Notes: generated by a model from the sequence alone, not told the origin. A DNA stretch of 64,000 nt from Planctomycetota bacterium (GCA_028823345.1 JAPKBR010000002.1:1-64000); one strand, 5' to 3'; numbered from the stretch's first letter, positions 44,694-53,719 are shown. A program made the numbers and translations.

Positions 44694-44700
44694 CCCCCCC

Positions 44701-45627
44701 ATGAACTCCTCTTCATCCATGACGCCCGCCTATTTGGGCAATGACCAGGGCCCTGCGGGCCTTGAAAAGATCGCCACCGGCAAGGTCCGCGATATCTACG
44801 CCCTCGATTCCGAGCACCTCCTGTTTGTGACCAGCGATCGGGTTAGCGCCTTTGATGTGGTGATGAACGACGGCATCCCCGACAAAGGGCGGGTGCTGAC
44901 GCGGATCGCCCAGCACTGGTTTGGCAAGACCCAAGACATCATGCCCAACCACCTGGTGTCCACGCGCATCGAAGATGTAAACACCCTCGACAACCAATGG
45001 CAGGATCTACTGCGCGGCCGATCTATGATCGTCAAGCGTTGCCAGCCGGATCCGATTGAATGGGTTGTGCGCGGTTACATAACCGGTTCGGGTTGGAAGG
45101 AGTACCTGGAGAAGGGCAGCGTCTGCGGCCTAGCTTTGCCCGCAGGCCTGCAGCAAGCCCAACAACTGGAAACGCCCCTAGTCACCCCCACCACGAAACA
45201 CGAGGTCCACGACATGCCCCTTTCCCCCAGCGAGGCGGAAGAGATGATGGGCAAGGCGCGTTGGGAGGCGGGTACGAAATCAGTGCTAGCTCTCTTCGAG
45301 CGTGGCACCCAAGAACTGGCCAAAATCGGCATCTTGCTGGCGGATACCAAGTTCGAGTTGGGCATCTGCAAGGGCGAGGTGCTCTTGATCGATGAGGCCC
45401 TCACCCCTGACTCCAGCCGCTTCTGGCCGGCGGATCAATACAAGATTGGTGGGTCACCCCCCAGCTTGGACAAGCAAATCCTTCGGGATTACCTTGAGAC
45501 CTTGGACTGGAACAAGGAAGCTCCCGCCCCGGATTTGGACCCGGCGATCTTGAACAAAGTGCGCGCAGGCTACCTGGACATTTGCCAACGCCTCACCGGC
45601 GAATTGCCCGAGGGGGTGCAGGCATGA
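44701..45627 (+). CDS. purC: Phosphoribosylaminoimidazole-succinocarboxamide synthase (SAICAR synthetase)
   Basis: Seventh step of purine synthesis: ATP-driven joining of aspartate to CAIR. 308 residues, the longer eukaryote-like form. Readable: ATGKVRDIYAL, LLFVTSDRVSAFDVVMNDGIPDKG, TRIAQHWF, EWVVRGYITGSGWKEY, DTKFELGICKGEVLLIDEALTPDSSRFWP. The start at 44701 may be replaced by the ATG at 44719. Its stop overlaps the purE start as ATGA (45624-45627), so purC and purE are co-translated; PurE makes the CAIR that PurC uses. Confidence 0.95.
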   Translation: MNSSSSMTPAYLGNDQGPAGLEKIATGKVRDIYALDSEHLLFVTSDRVSAFDVVMNDGIPDKGRVLTRIAQHWFGKTQDIMPNHLVSTRIEDVNTLDNQWQDLLRGRSMIVKRCQPDPIEWVVRGYITGSGWKEYLEKGSVCGLALPAGLQQAQQLETPLVTPTTKHEVHDMPLSPSEAEEMMGKARWEAGTKSVLALFERGTQELAKIGILLADTKFELGICKGEVLLIDEALTPDSSRFWPADQYKIGGSPPSLDKQILRDYLETLDWNKEAPAPDLDPAILNKVRAGYLDICQRLTGELPEGVQA

Positions 45628-46115
45628 GTGTCGCTCTCCTCATGGGTTCAGACTCGGATTTGCCCCGACTGGAGGGTTGCCTCAAGACCCTGCGTAATTT
45701 GGACATCCCCTTCGAAGCGCGGGTCATGTCGGCCCATCGCACCCCGGATGACGTCATGTCCTTTGTCACCAAAGCGCCTAGCCGCGGCATTAAGGTATTC
45801 ATCTGCGCCGCAGGTGGCGCCGCCCACTTGGCTGGGGTGGTGGCAGCCCACACTTGCCTGCCCGTGCTGGGCATCCCCATGGACAACCCTCCCCTGGGTG
45901 GACTGGATGCCCTCCTAGCCACGGTTCAAATGCCTGGTGGCGTGCCCGTGGCCACCTTTGGGGCGAACTCCGGCGGCCCTGTGAATGCGGCCCTTTTTGC
46001 GGCGCGCCTTCTAGCGGTCAGCGATTCGAACCTGGCCGCCCGGGTGGCAACTCACCGCGAGGATCAAGCAATAGCGGTTCGCGCCAAGGATGCGCGCCTG
46101 CAAGAAAAGCTCTAA
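45624..46115 (+). CDS. purE: 5-(carboxyamino)imidazole ribonucleotide mutase
   Basis: 163 residues. The family core is clear: LLMGSDSDLPRL near the N-terminus, RVMSAHRTPDDVMSFV with the catalytic His, FICAAGGAAHLAGVVAAHTCLPVLGIPM, and the AATFGAN-like PVATFGANSGGPVNAALFAARLLA. PurE moves the carboxylate of N5-CAIR (class I) or carboxylates AIR directly (class II). No purK is visible in the window, so the class is open. Small octameric cytoplasmic enzyme, translated by ATGA overlap with purC. Confidence 0.94.
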   Translation: MSVALLMGSDSDLPRLEGCLKTLRNLDIPFEARVMSAHRTPDDVMSFVTKAPSRGIKVFICAAGGAAHLAGVVAAHTCLPVLGIPMDNPPLGGLDALLATVQMPGGVPVATFGANSGGPVNAALFAARLLAVSDSNLAARVATHREDQAIAVRAKDARLQEKL

Positions 46116-46186
46116 TCAGGCCCCCTCTAGGTCCAGGCCCCGGCATGCCCCGAGTAGAGGCAGGAGGCAGCTGGGAAAGAGCATTC

Positions 46187-46215
46187 TCGGCACAAGAGAG
46201 CCGAGGAGGTACAAT
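46187..46215 (+). promoter_or_regulatory. Candidate promoter of mtnA with an inverted repeat over the -35 and spacer
   Basis: TCGGCA (46187-46192), a 17-base spacer and TACAAT (46210-46215), nine bases before the mtnA ATG at 46225, so the leader would be 0-3 bases. An inverted repeat, CTCGGC (46186-46191) and GCCGAG (46200-46205), covers the -35 and part of the spacer and might be a regulator site. An AGGAGGT stretch overlaps the spacer end but would not be in such a transcript. Confidence 0.45.
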
Positions 46216-46224
46216 CGGGGTCCC

Positions 46225-47301
46225 ATGAGCCAGCACCCCGAAACCCTGTCATGGCACGGCACCCTTGATGGGCACGTGCGCATGATCGAACAGACCCTGT
46301 TGCCCACCGAACATCGGGTGATCGAGGTCTCCACTGTTGAAGACATGATCGGCGCGATTCGCCGTTTGGCCGTGCGTGGAGCCCCCGCCATTGGAGTCGC
46401 CGCAGCCTATGGAGTCGTGCTGGGAATTCAGCACCTGCACGAAGCCCACAGGGATGAAGTCCTGGCCGCGGCCGAAAACGCTTGCGACCAATTGGCCACC
46501 TCGCGACCCACCGCAGTCAACTTGTTTTGGGCCCTCGAACGAATGCGGACCAAAGCAAAGAGCCTCCATGGGGAAGGGGCCACAGGCGCGGATCTTTGTC
46601 AAGCCTTGCTAGAAGAGGCACAGGGCATTCATTTGTCCGACCGCGACACCTGCCGCCGAATCGGCGAGCATGGCGCTGCACTGCTAAAGAAAGACCAAGC
46701 TATCTTGACCCACTGCAATGCCGGCGCCCTCGCCACGGGAGGCATGGGCACTGCCCTCGCCCCGGTCTATGTGGCCACCGAACAGGGCAAAAACATCCGT
46801 GTCTATGCGGACGAAACCCGGCCCCTACTGCAGGGTGCTCGCATCACCGCATGGGAGTTGTCCGAGGCTGGTATTGACGTGACCGTGATCACCGACGGCA
46901 TGGCTGCCCGGGTGATGGGCGAAGGCCGCATCGATTGCGTAATTGTCGGCTCCGATCGCATTACCCGCGGCGGCGATGTGTGCAACAAGATCGGCACCTA
47001 TGGGGTGGCGATTGCCGCGCGTCACCACGGTTTACCCTTTTATGTTGCCGCCCCCCTATCCACCGTGGACCCCAAGTTGTTGGACGGCAAGGACATCCCC
47101 ATCGAAGAGCGGAACCCGGAAGAGATCATCTCTGGCCTTGGGCGCCGCATCACGCCTGAAGGATCCAAGATCTACAACCCCGCCTTTGATGTAACCCCCC
47201 GGGAATTGGTCACCGCAATCATCACCGAGGTCGGAGTGATCGAAAACCCAAGCCAAAAGAAAATGGAAGCCGCCTTGAAGGGCGCAGGCATTTGCTTCTA
47301 A
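46225..47301 (+). CDS. mtnA: S-methyl-5-thioribose-1-phosphate isomerase
   Basis: 358 residues from the ATG at 46225. Converts methylthioribose 1-phosphate to methylthioribulose 1-phosphate in the methionine salvage pathway. Family motifs: RRLAVRGAPAIGVAAAYG, THCNAGALATGGMGTAL with catalytic C164, ADETRPLLQGARITAWEL, VGSDRITRGGDVCNKIGTYG with catalytic D244, and FYVAAPLSTVD. No other mtn gene is nearby. It has its own promoter-like sequence after purE, so it is probably not part of the purCE transcript. Confidence 0.94.
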   Translation: MSQHPETLSWHGTLDGHVRMIEQTLLPTEHRVIEVSTVEDMIGAIRRLAVRGAPAIGVAAAYGVVLGIQHLHEAHRDEVLAAAENACDQLATSRPTAVNLFWALERMRTKAKSLHGEGATGADLCQALLEEAQGIHLSDRDTCRRIGEHGAALLKKDQAILTHCNAGALATGGMGTALAPVYVATEQGKNIRVYADETRPLLQGARITAWELSEAGIDVTVITDGMAARVMGEGRIDCVIVGSDRITRGGDVCNKIGTYGVAIAARHHGLPFYVAAPLSTVDPKLLDGKDIPIEERNPEEIISGLGRRITPEGSKIYNPAFDVTPRELVTAIITEVGVIENPSQKKMEAALKGAGICF

Positions 47302-47310
47302 GGATTCACC

Positions 47311-50040
47311 ATGAAAACATTCCCCAAAATAGCCACCTCCCGCTCCAACGCCTCCACCGGAGCCACCACCACTGGAGCCGCAGTCGCCGGAGCAGCCCTG
47401 GCCCTCGCTTCACTGTTCCTGGCCGGAGATCTTTCCCCTGATCACTCTGTACCCACTCCCTCTCGGATGCATCCCCGTCCTATTGAAGGAGACGATGAAG
47501 GTGGTCGCGACCAGGCCGCCCGTCGGCGTTGGATCGAGGGTATGCACCTCGCCGCCCCAGGTGTGGATTGGCGCCGCATCGAAGCGGCCAACCAGGAGGC
47601 AGAGCGCATTCGGCGCAATGCCCTGGCCGGGGCACCCGAAGGAGCCGGTGGCTTGACCGGAACCTGGAAGGAAATCGGCAGCAACAACATCGCGGGCCAC
47701 ACGCGCTGCGCCGCCTATGGCCCCGAGCGCAACGGAGTGCGCTCCCTTTACGTGGGCTCGGCCAATGGAGGACTCTGGCGCGGCACCCTCGACGGGGATG
47801 ACTGGACGCCTCTCTCGGACTCACTCTTCGGCGGAATCGATGGGGTCGTGGTGGTCCCCCCCACAGACCTCGCCAATCCTGACATCCTGGTCACCCGACA
47901 GGGAAGCTCGATCTTTCGCAGTGACGACACCGGAACAACCTGGACTGTGCCTTCCGGCCTGAGCGGCATTTCCAATGTGCGCAGCCTCTTGGTGCTGCCC
48001 GATGGAATCCCCACGATCCTGATCTATGGCCAACGGAACGGGGGCTCCGCGCTCATGGCTTCGACAGACCTGGGCCAAACTTTTTCTGTACGCAAGTCCT
48101 GGGGAACCCCTTGGGATGGGGAGCTTTGGATTCCCCGAGTGGGAAACGGAGCAGGCACCCATGTATGGCTTTACCACAACAACAAGATTCGAGTCTCTTT
48201 CGACGGAGGCTTTCAGTTCACCGTGCGGAACGGTCCGGGTGGTGCCAGCCAAGGTCACTTGACTGGCTCCGAAGCGGGGGGCGGTGCCCTGTACCTCACA
48301 TCTAGGGAGGGCAACTCCTGGATCCCCTACCGCAGCCTGGACGGAGGCGTAACTTTCAACCCGATGGCAGCCCTGCCCGACTACTGGGGCAGCCCAAATT
48401 CCATGGTTGGTTTTTCCTCCAACCGGGATGCGTTGGTCGTAGGCGGACTCAACGGCCATACATCCAGCGACGGAGGACAATCCTGGAGCCAGATCAGTTC
48501 CTGGGGCGAGTACTACGGCAACCCAACCCACAAACTGCACGCAGACCTACGCGCCATTCAAGTGCACCCCCACCCCGATGGGCCAGCCTTTGGGGACATC
48601 GTCTACTTCAACACAGACGGGGGCACCTATCGCTCCACCGACGAAGGTCACACGGTGGACAACCTCTCGCTCATGGGACTTGGGGTCGGGCAGTTCTATT
48701 CCACTCTTACCGACATCGACAACCCCAACCGCATCCATGGGGGCACCCAGGACCAAGGCTACCAGACGGGTATGAGGACCAACATCAATGGGCCCGGGCC
48801 GTCCACTGGCTTCAACCAGATCATCTCCGGCGACTACGGACACTTGACCAGTCGCATGGGATCCTTGAACCGGGTTTACAGCACCTATCCCGGTTTCACC
48901 CTGGTGGCCAGCGGGGCCTTCAGTTCCTTGAGCACTGTGGACTTCCCCCAGGGGTCTTCCCACTTGTGGCTGCCACCGGTAGTGGCGGACCCCGCTTCAC
49001 CCAGCACTTTCTTTTTCCTGGGGCGCTATCTCTGGCGGCAATCAGGGAACGGTTCCAATTGGAATGAGGTGCACCACTCCACCCATGATTTTGGCGCAGG
49101 CGCTGGCACCTATCTCTCCGCCATGGCCTTTTGCCCAACGGACTCAAACCTGGCCTGGGCAGCGAACGATGCGGGCCGCCTTTGGAGATCCACCGACCAC
49201 GGGGTGACCTGGACAGAAGGCAGCGTGGGTATCCCCGGCTCCCATTATTTTTACGGCAACTGCATTGCCCCGCACCCGACCGATCCGAATCGAGTCGTCG
49301 CCAGCGGGACGGGTTTCTCTACCCCTGGGGTGCGGATGTCAGTGGATAGCGGCCTCAGTTGGCAAGGCCTCGCTCAGGGACTGCCCCAGACCATGGTCTA
49401 TGACATCGCCTGGGCCGCAGACGGCAGCGATGATCTGTATGCCGCTACCGAAGCGGGAGCATGGCATTTTGACGCCAACACCCAGCTCTGGTCCAACGCC
49501 ATGGGCACCCAGGCACCGGCCACCACCTATTGGAGTCTCGAGTCGGTACCGGCCCAAGGGATCATGCGTTTTGGAACCTATGGTCGCGGGATTTGGGACC
49601 TGGTCCTTTCCAGCACTCCCGGACTTGGAGAACGTTTCTGTGCTCCGTCCGTACCCAACACCACGGGCGAGCCGGCTACCCTGACGGCAACCGGGTCCCT
49701 AGATCCAAACCAAAACAACCTTGCCATTACGGCCCAGAACTTACCCCTCAATCAATTTGGCTACCTACTTTGCTCGCGTAGCGAAGCTTGGATGGTGCAG
49801 CCCGGCGGATCCACCGGAATCCTGTGCATGGGGCCCCCCACCGGCCGCTTCATCCAAAATGTAATGAACAGCGGAACTAGCGGAACGTTTACCCATCAGG
49901 TGGACCTAAGCGCCATGCCCATGCAACCGGTGGTGCCGGTCTTGCCAGGGGAAACCTGGAACTTCCAGATTTGGTTCCGGGACTATCACCTGCAACCCAC
50001 TTCTAACTTCACCGAAGCGCTGCGCATCACCTTCCAATAG
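47311..50040 (+). CDS. Secreted BNR/sialidase-like (VPS10-type) beta-propeller protein with shared C-terminal domain
   Basis: 909 residues, ten bases after mtnA, with AAGGA before the ATG. A Thr/Ala-rich N-terminus holds a signal-like hydrophobic stretch (GAAVAGAALALASLFLAG). Residues about 105-775 form a propeller with several BNR/Asp-box-like turns (STDLGQTFSV, SSDGGQSWSQ, STDEGHTVDN, STDHGVTWTE, SVDSGLSWQG). No sialidase Arg triad can be assigned. The last 135 residues are a separate domain (FCAPSVPNTTGEPA, LPLNQFGYLLCSRS, PGETWNFQIWFRDY) also recognisable in the proteins ending at 60538 and, more loosely, 55783. The function is unknown; probably a cell-surface or exported protein. Confidence 0.8.
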   Translation: MKTFPKIATSRSNASTGATTTGAAVAGAALALASLFLAGDLSPDHSVPTPSRMHPRPIEGDDEGGRDQAARRRWIEGMHLAAPGVDWRRIEAANQEAERIRRNALAGAPEGAGGLTGTWKEIGSNNIAGHTRCAAYGPERNGVRSLYVGSANGGLWRGTLDGDDWTPLSDSLFGGIDGVVVVPPTDLANPDILVTRQGSSIFRSDDTGTTWTVPSGLSGISNVRSLLVLPDGIPTILIYGQRNGGSALMASTDLGQTFSVRKSWGTPWDGELWIPRVGNGAGTHVWLYHNNKIRVSFDGGFQFTVRNGPGGASQGHLTGSEAGGGALYLTSREGNSWIPYRSLDGGVTFNPMAALPDYWGSPNSMVGFSSNRDALVVGGLNGHTSSDGGQSWSQISSWGEYYGNPTHKLHADLRAIQVHPHPDGPAFGDIVYFNTDGGTYRSTDEGHTVDNLSLMGLGVGQFYSTLTDIDNPNRIHGGTQDQGYQTGMRTNINGPGPSTGFNQIISGDYGHLTSRMGSLNRVYSTYPGFTLVASGAFSSLSTVDFPQGSSHLWLPPVVADPASPSTFFFLGRYLWRQSGNGSNWNEVHHSTHDFGAGAGTYLSAMAFCPTDSNLAWAANDAGRLWRSTDHGVTWTEGSVGIPGSHYFYGNCIAPHPTDPNRVVASGTGFSTPGVRMSVDSGLSWQGLAQGLPQTMVYDIAWAADGSDDLYAATEAGAWHFDANTQLWSNAMGTQAPATTYWSLESVPAQGIMRFGTYGRGIWDLVLSSTPGLGERFCAPSVPNTTGEPATLTATGSLDPNQNNLAITAQNLPLNQFGYLLCSRSEAWMVQPGGSTGILCMGPPTGRFIQNVMNSGTSGTFTHQVDLSAMPMQPVVPVLPGETWNFQIWFRDYHLQPTSNFTEALRITFQ

Positions 50041-50070
50041 ATTTGCGCCCCTTGGGCACGAGATGAGCAC

Positions 50071-51303
50071 CTAAGGCACTGGGTGGGATTGAGCCACCTC
50101 GGCCACTTCCCCTTTGATCCGTCGCCGGACGGCCTCATCTTCGGGCTGCCCGAACAGGTCTGCGATCCAGCCCCCCATTTGGCGCATTTGTTCCAGCCCC
50201 AAGCCACGGGTGGTGACCGCTGCGGTGCCGATCCGAATGCCGGAAGCCTGCATGGGTGGACGCGGGTCGAAGGGGATCAGGTTCTTGTTGACCGTCAGGT
50301 CCACCGTATGGAGCAAGTCCTCGGCCTGGGCACCCGTCAGATTCATGGAGCCCACATCCACCAAGAGAAGGTGATTGTCGGTACCGCCGGAAACCAAGCG
50401 AAGGCCACGCTGCTGAAGGGTCTCGCCCAAGACCCGGGCATTGTCCACCACCGCCTGGGCATATCCCGCAAAGGACGGTTGAAGCGCTTCCCTGAAAGCC
50501 GCCGCCTTGGCGGCAATCACGTGCATCAAAGGGCCGCCCTGGCCTCCGGGGAACACGGCCGAGTTGATCTGTTTGATGTGACTGGCGCGGCAAACGATGA
50601 GGCCGCCGCGCGGACCGCGCAGGGTCTTGTGGGTGGTCATCGTGACCACCTCAGCGTGGGGTACCGGAGAGGGATGAACGCCCCCTGCCACCAACCCCGC
50701 GATATGGGCCATATCCACCATCAAGGCTGCTCCCACCTCGTCGGCAATTGAGCGGAAAATTTCGAAGTCCAAAAGCCGCGGATAGGCGGACGCACCCGCG
50801 AGCAATACCGCCGGTTGAACTTCCTTGGCCTGACGTCGCAGGGCCTCGTAGTCGATGCGCTCCCCTTCCTTCTGTACCCCATAGGAGTGAAAGTCATAAA
50901 ACACCCCTGAGAAGTTCTTGGGGTGCCCGTGGGACAGGTGCCCACCGTGGTCGAGGGACATGCCCAACACGCGGTCCTGGGGGGAACAGAGCGCCATCAA
51001 GGCCGCCATGTTGGCTTGAGTGCCGCTGTGGGGTTGAACGTTGGCCCGTTCGGCGCCAAAGAGTTCCTTCGCTCGATCCCGGGCTAGATCCTCCACCACA
51101 TCCACATGCTCGCAACCCCCATAGTAGCGCCGACCGGGATAACCCTCGGCGTACTTGTTGGTCAGGGGAGAACCCATGGCATCCATGATTTCTTGGGATG
51201 TGTGGTTTTCAGATGCAATCAGTTCGAGCTGATCGGTCTGGCGCTGACGCTCGCGGCCGATGGCGGACCAAAGGTCCGCGTCCGTGTGGGTGCTGGTGGT
51301 CAT
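50071..51303 (-). CDS. glyA: Serine hydroxymethyltransferase
   Basis: 410 residues from the ATG at 51303. PLP enzyme interconverting serine and glycine with transfer of a one-carbon unit to tetrahydrofolate. Motifs: [38 protein letters not shown] in parts, [27 protein letters not shown], and the PLP-lysine region [19 protein letters not shown] (K in [11 protein letters not shown]). One-carbon units feed the purine genes nearby, though the strand differs. No clear Shine-Dalgarno or TARNCT motif was seen before the start. Confidence 0.96.
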   Translation of the reverse strand: MTTSTHTDADLWSAIGRERQRQTDQLELIASENHTSQEIMDAMGSPLTNKYAEGYPGRRYYGGCEHVDVVEDLARDRAKELFGAERANVQPHSGTQANMAALMALCSPQDRVLGMSLDHGGHLSHGHPKNFSGVFYDFHSYGVQKEGERIDYEALRRQAKEVQPAVLLAGASAYPRLLDFEIFRSIADEVGAALMVDMAHIAGLVAGGVHPSPVPHAEVVTMTTHKTLRGPRGGLIVCRASHIKQINSAVFPGGQGGPLMHVIAAKAAAFREALQPSFAGYAQAVVDNARVLGETLQQRGLRLVSGGTDNHLLLVDVGSMNLTGAQAEDLLHTVDLTVNKNLIPFDPRPPMQASGIRIGTAAVTTRGLGLEQMRQMGGWIADLFGQPEDEAVRRRIKGEVAEVAQSHPVP

Positions 51304-51356
51304 TGGAGGCAAGGGAAGAGAATTGGAAGCCCAAAAGGATCAGGCAGGTGGAGCCA

Positions 51357-52403
51357 CTATTGGCCGGGGTCGTGATCTTCGCGCTTGGGAGAATCCCCTG
51401 GGCGCGGGGCAGGGGTGCCCGGTTCGGCGGCTAGTTGCGGGGCAAGGGCTTCGCTTTCAGGGCTCAAAGAGCTCGTGCGACTCTTCCCATCGTGCATGCC
51501 CGAGAGACCCGGATCGAGGCTACCGTCGGGTTTCCAAACGAAGAAGGCACCCACCGGTTTGCCTTCAGAATTAACGGGTCCGTAACTAAGCCGTTTGCCC
51601 CCAGGGGTCCATTCCTGGGCGAAGATCGCCCCGCCTTCTCGGTGCTCATGGGAAGTGATCGCCTGACCCTGGGGACCGTAGGTCAACCAAGTTCCGAGGG
51701 AGTTGCCGAGTTCATCAAAGGTGCGCCGTGTTTTGTACTCACCACCGGCGTACCAGTAGTGCCATTCCCCTGCAGTCTTGCCGGCCTGAAACGTACCGAT
51801 GAACTGCAAGGCCCCACCGGGGAAGCGTCCAATGGATTGTCCCTCGGCTTTGCCCTCCACCATGGTCTTGGTCCAACCCACCTCACCGCCGGGGTGATAG
51901 ACCAATTCCAAACCGTGGGGCACTCCGTTCACAAAGGGCGTGACAGTCATAATGTCCCCATCGTTGTGGAACTGTTGCACCTTGCCAATGATCGTGCCAT
52001 TGGACCAGCTGATGCGCTTGGCCACCACGCCATTGGGATAGAAATCCTCCCACACACCGTCGGACTGGTCCCCCGCAAATGAGCCCCGTACCTTCACGGA
52101 ACCATCCGGATGCCAACCTGTCCAGACCCCGGTTTTTAGACCAGCGGCAAAAGTGCCCTGGCGTTCCAATCGGCCGTTCTCATAGAAGTAGCTCCACTGA
52201 CCCTCTTCCCGGCCGTATTCCTCACGGCCCTCAGATTTCTTGACGGCCTTGGTTTCTGGGTCATACCACTGGATGGTTAGATCTTGGGACACGTCGGGGT
52301 CATCCCCATCGGAGCAGGCGCTCAAAGCCGGCAAGAGAAAGAGCAACAATAAGCCCACGGGGGGACAGCAGGACCCGGAGGTCGATGGACGGCGGATTGA
52401 CAT
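51357..52403 (-). CDS. MORN-repeat lipoprotein
   Basis: 348 residues. The signal ends in LLLLFLLPALSAC, a good lipobox. The body is a ladder of MORN_2-type repeats, each with a pattern like WxxYYENGxLxxxGxFxxGxxxGxW: GQWSYFYENGRLERQGTFAAG, GVWTGWHPDGSVKVRGSFAG, GVWEDFYPNGVVAKRISW and GEWHYWYAGGEYKTRRTF. These fold as a beta-hairpin ladder. The C-terminal 60 residues are Pro/Ser/Glu-rich and disordered-looking. No enzymatic role is known for this type. A second, shorter MORN lipoprotein is encoded at 58340-58810. The promoter is probably near-leaderless (TAGCAT seven bases before the ATG). Confidence 0.8.
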   Translation of the reverse strand: MSIRRPSTSGSCCPPVGLLLLFLLPALSACSDGDDPDVSQDLTIQWYDPETKAVKKSEGREEYGREEGQWSYFYENGRLERQGTFAAGLKTGVWTGWHPDGSVKVRGSFAGDQSDGVWEDFYPNGVVAKRISWSNGTIIGKVQQFHNDGDIMTVTPFVNGVPHGLELVYHPGGEVGWTKTMVEGKAEGQSIGRFPGGALQFIGTFQAGKTAGEWHYWYAGGEYKTRRTFDELGNSLGTWLTYGPQGQAITSHEHREGGAIFAQEWTPGGKRLSYGPVNSEGKPVGAFFVWKPDGSLDPGLSGMHDGKSRTSSLSPESEALAPQLAAEPGTPAPRPGDSPKREDHDPGQ

Positions 52404-52410
52404 CGGGGGT

Positions 52411-52439
52411 ATGCTAATGCCCCCGACTCCGGAAGCCCA
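52411..52439 (-). promoter_or_regulatory. Leaderless-type promoter of the MORN lipoprotein gene
   Basis: Minus strand: TGGGCT (52434-52439), a 17-base spacer, TAGCAT (52411-52416), then seven bases and the ATG at 52403. Confidence 0.4.
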
Positions 52440-52487
52440 CGGTCAATTCCCAGGACCTGCTATTGGGCCGATGGCAACCCTGTCCTC

Positions 52488-53462
52488 TTAGGGGCAGAGG
52501 GGATTCAGCACTCCCGGACTCCCCTTGTCGCCAGCGCCCCAAGGGCTCGGGGCCTCACACCAGTGCTCCGCAGAATCGTTCCAATTGGCCGACAATCGAT
52601 GGGTCTGCAATTGCAGGCTGGCCCCAACTGGGTCGACCCAGCCTTCAGAAACCAAGCCATAAGCCACCAAGTCCACTTGGGCACCATTGGGCCGAGCGAG
52701 GAGCACTTCGTCCGCACCATTGGCCAGAACAAAGGAAGACCAAACCGCATCCACGGGCACTCCGCCGTTGAAATTGGGGTCGATTTCGCGGCCGAGGACA
52801 AGATACCCACGGGGAGGCACGACGATGCCAAAGCCCGCGTTGTCTAGCAAAGTCATGTCGCTGCCCTGGTCCGCGAGGATCCAACCCTCAATATCAATGG
52901 CCCCGTTGGTGGTGTTGAACACCTCGAACCACTCCCCTTGGGAATCAGACGCCTGGAGCGGGTCTTTCATGATCTCGGTGACGATGATCTCGCCGCTGCC
53001 CCGGGGACGTTCTCGATCCGGTAGGTCCCCCCCCAGCACCCCGGGGGGAGTCCAAACCTGCTGGGTGATCGGCAGGTCCAAACTGGTGTTGGAAACGCCG
53101 ACCCCACGGACCCGTAGGGTCCAACCCAGGAATGCAGCCTTAGGTAGGGACAACCGTGCTTGTCCTGTGCCATCCGTGGGCACCAAGGCAAGGGTCTCCC
53201 AGGGGGCCTCGACCTGAACCCTTGGATCATCTAGCCGCCCGTAAAGCCGCAAGACTTGGCTTGGCTGGGTGCCACACAAGAGGAGGGTGATCGCCCCTGA
53301 ATCCTGGGTCAAAATGCCCAGGCGCGCACGGGGTGAGGCCCCCGGGTCGGATCGATCCGGGGCCAGATTCCCAGCGGAGCAAGGAAGCGCACACAGAAGA
53401 AACGCCGCCAGGAAGCGTGCCGGGGCCGTGCAATGGTTCAAGGAATTCGAATGGAGTGTCAT
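52488..53462 (-). CDS. Secreted lamin-tail-domain (LTD) protein
   Basis: 324 residues from the ATG at 53462; the signal peptide is ARFLAAFLLCALPCSAG. Residues about 35-150 are beta-rich and unassigned. Residues about 155-290 match the lamin-tail domain: GEIIVTEIMKDPLQ, GEWFEVFNTTNGAIDIEGWILAD, IVVPPRGYLVLGR, ADEVLLARPNGAQVDLVAYG. In bacteria such domains occur in secreted or surface proteins and nucleases; no nuclease motif is present here. The protein ends LNPLCP. It stands upstream of the MORN lipoprotein gene on the same strand, 84 bases apart. Confidence 0.78.
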   Translation of the reverse strand: MTLHSNSLNHCTAPARFLAAFLLCALPCSAGNLAPDRSDPGASPRARLGILTQDSGAITLLLCGTQPSQVLRLYGRLDDPRVQVEAPWETLALVPTDGTGQARLSLPKAAFLGWTLRVRGVGVSNTSLDLPITQQVWTPPGVLGGDLPDRERPRGSGEIIVTEIMKDPLQASDSQGEWFEVFNTTNGAIDIEGWILADQGSDMTLLDNAGFGIVVPPRGYLVLGREIDPNFNGGVPVDAVWSSFVLANGADEVLLARPNGAQVDLVAYGLVSEGWVDPVGASLQLQTHRLSANWNDSAEHWCEAPSPWGAGDKGSPGVLNPLCP

Positions 53463-53660
53463 AGTTCGATTAGCTATTGAGGCCGTGCGCCCCAAAAGGG
53501 AGCGAATCAGTGCCCTCTAACAACAGGACGAAAATCGTGACCGCCGGTTGCAAACCCGTCCCGGACAAAGGGCATACCAAGCCACCTCCGACGCCTATCA
53601 AATGGATCAAAAAGGGCTTCCCAATGCCCCAGCGGGAGAAAACTCCTACAATTTACACCC

Positions 53661-53690
53661 TTGACGAATCTAGGGGAGTACAAACACAAT
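53661..53690 (+). promoter_or_regulatory. Candidate promoter of the pentaheme cytochrome gene
   Basis: TTGACG (53661-53666), an 18-base spacer and CACAAT (53685-53690), 29 bases before the ATG at 53720. The -35 is one of the closest to consensus in the window. The rest of 53463-53719 holds no gene that I can support. Confidence 0.4.
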
Positions 53691-53719
53691 GAGGAGTCGT
53701 CTCTTCCCTGCTTCGAATC

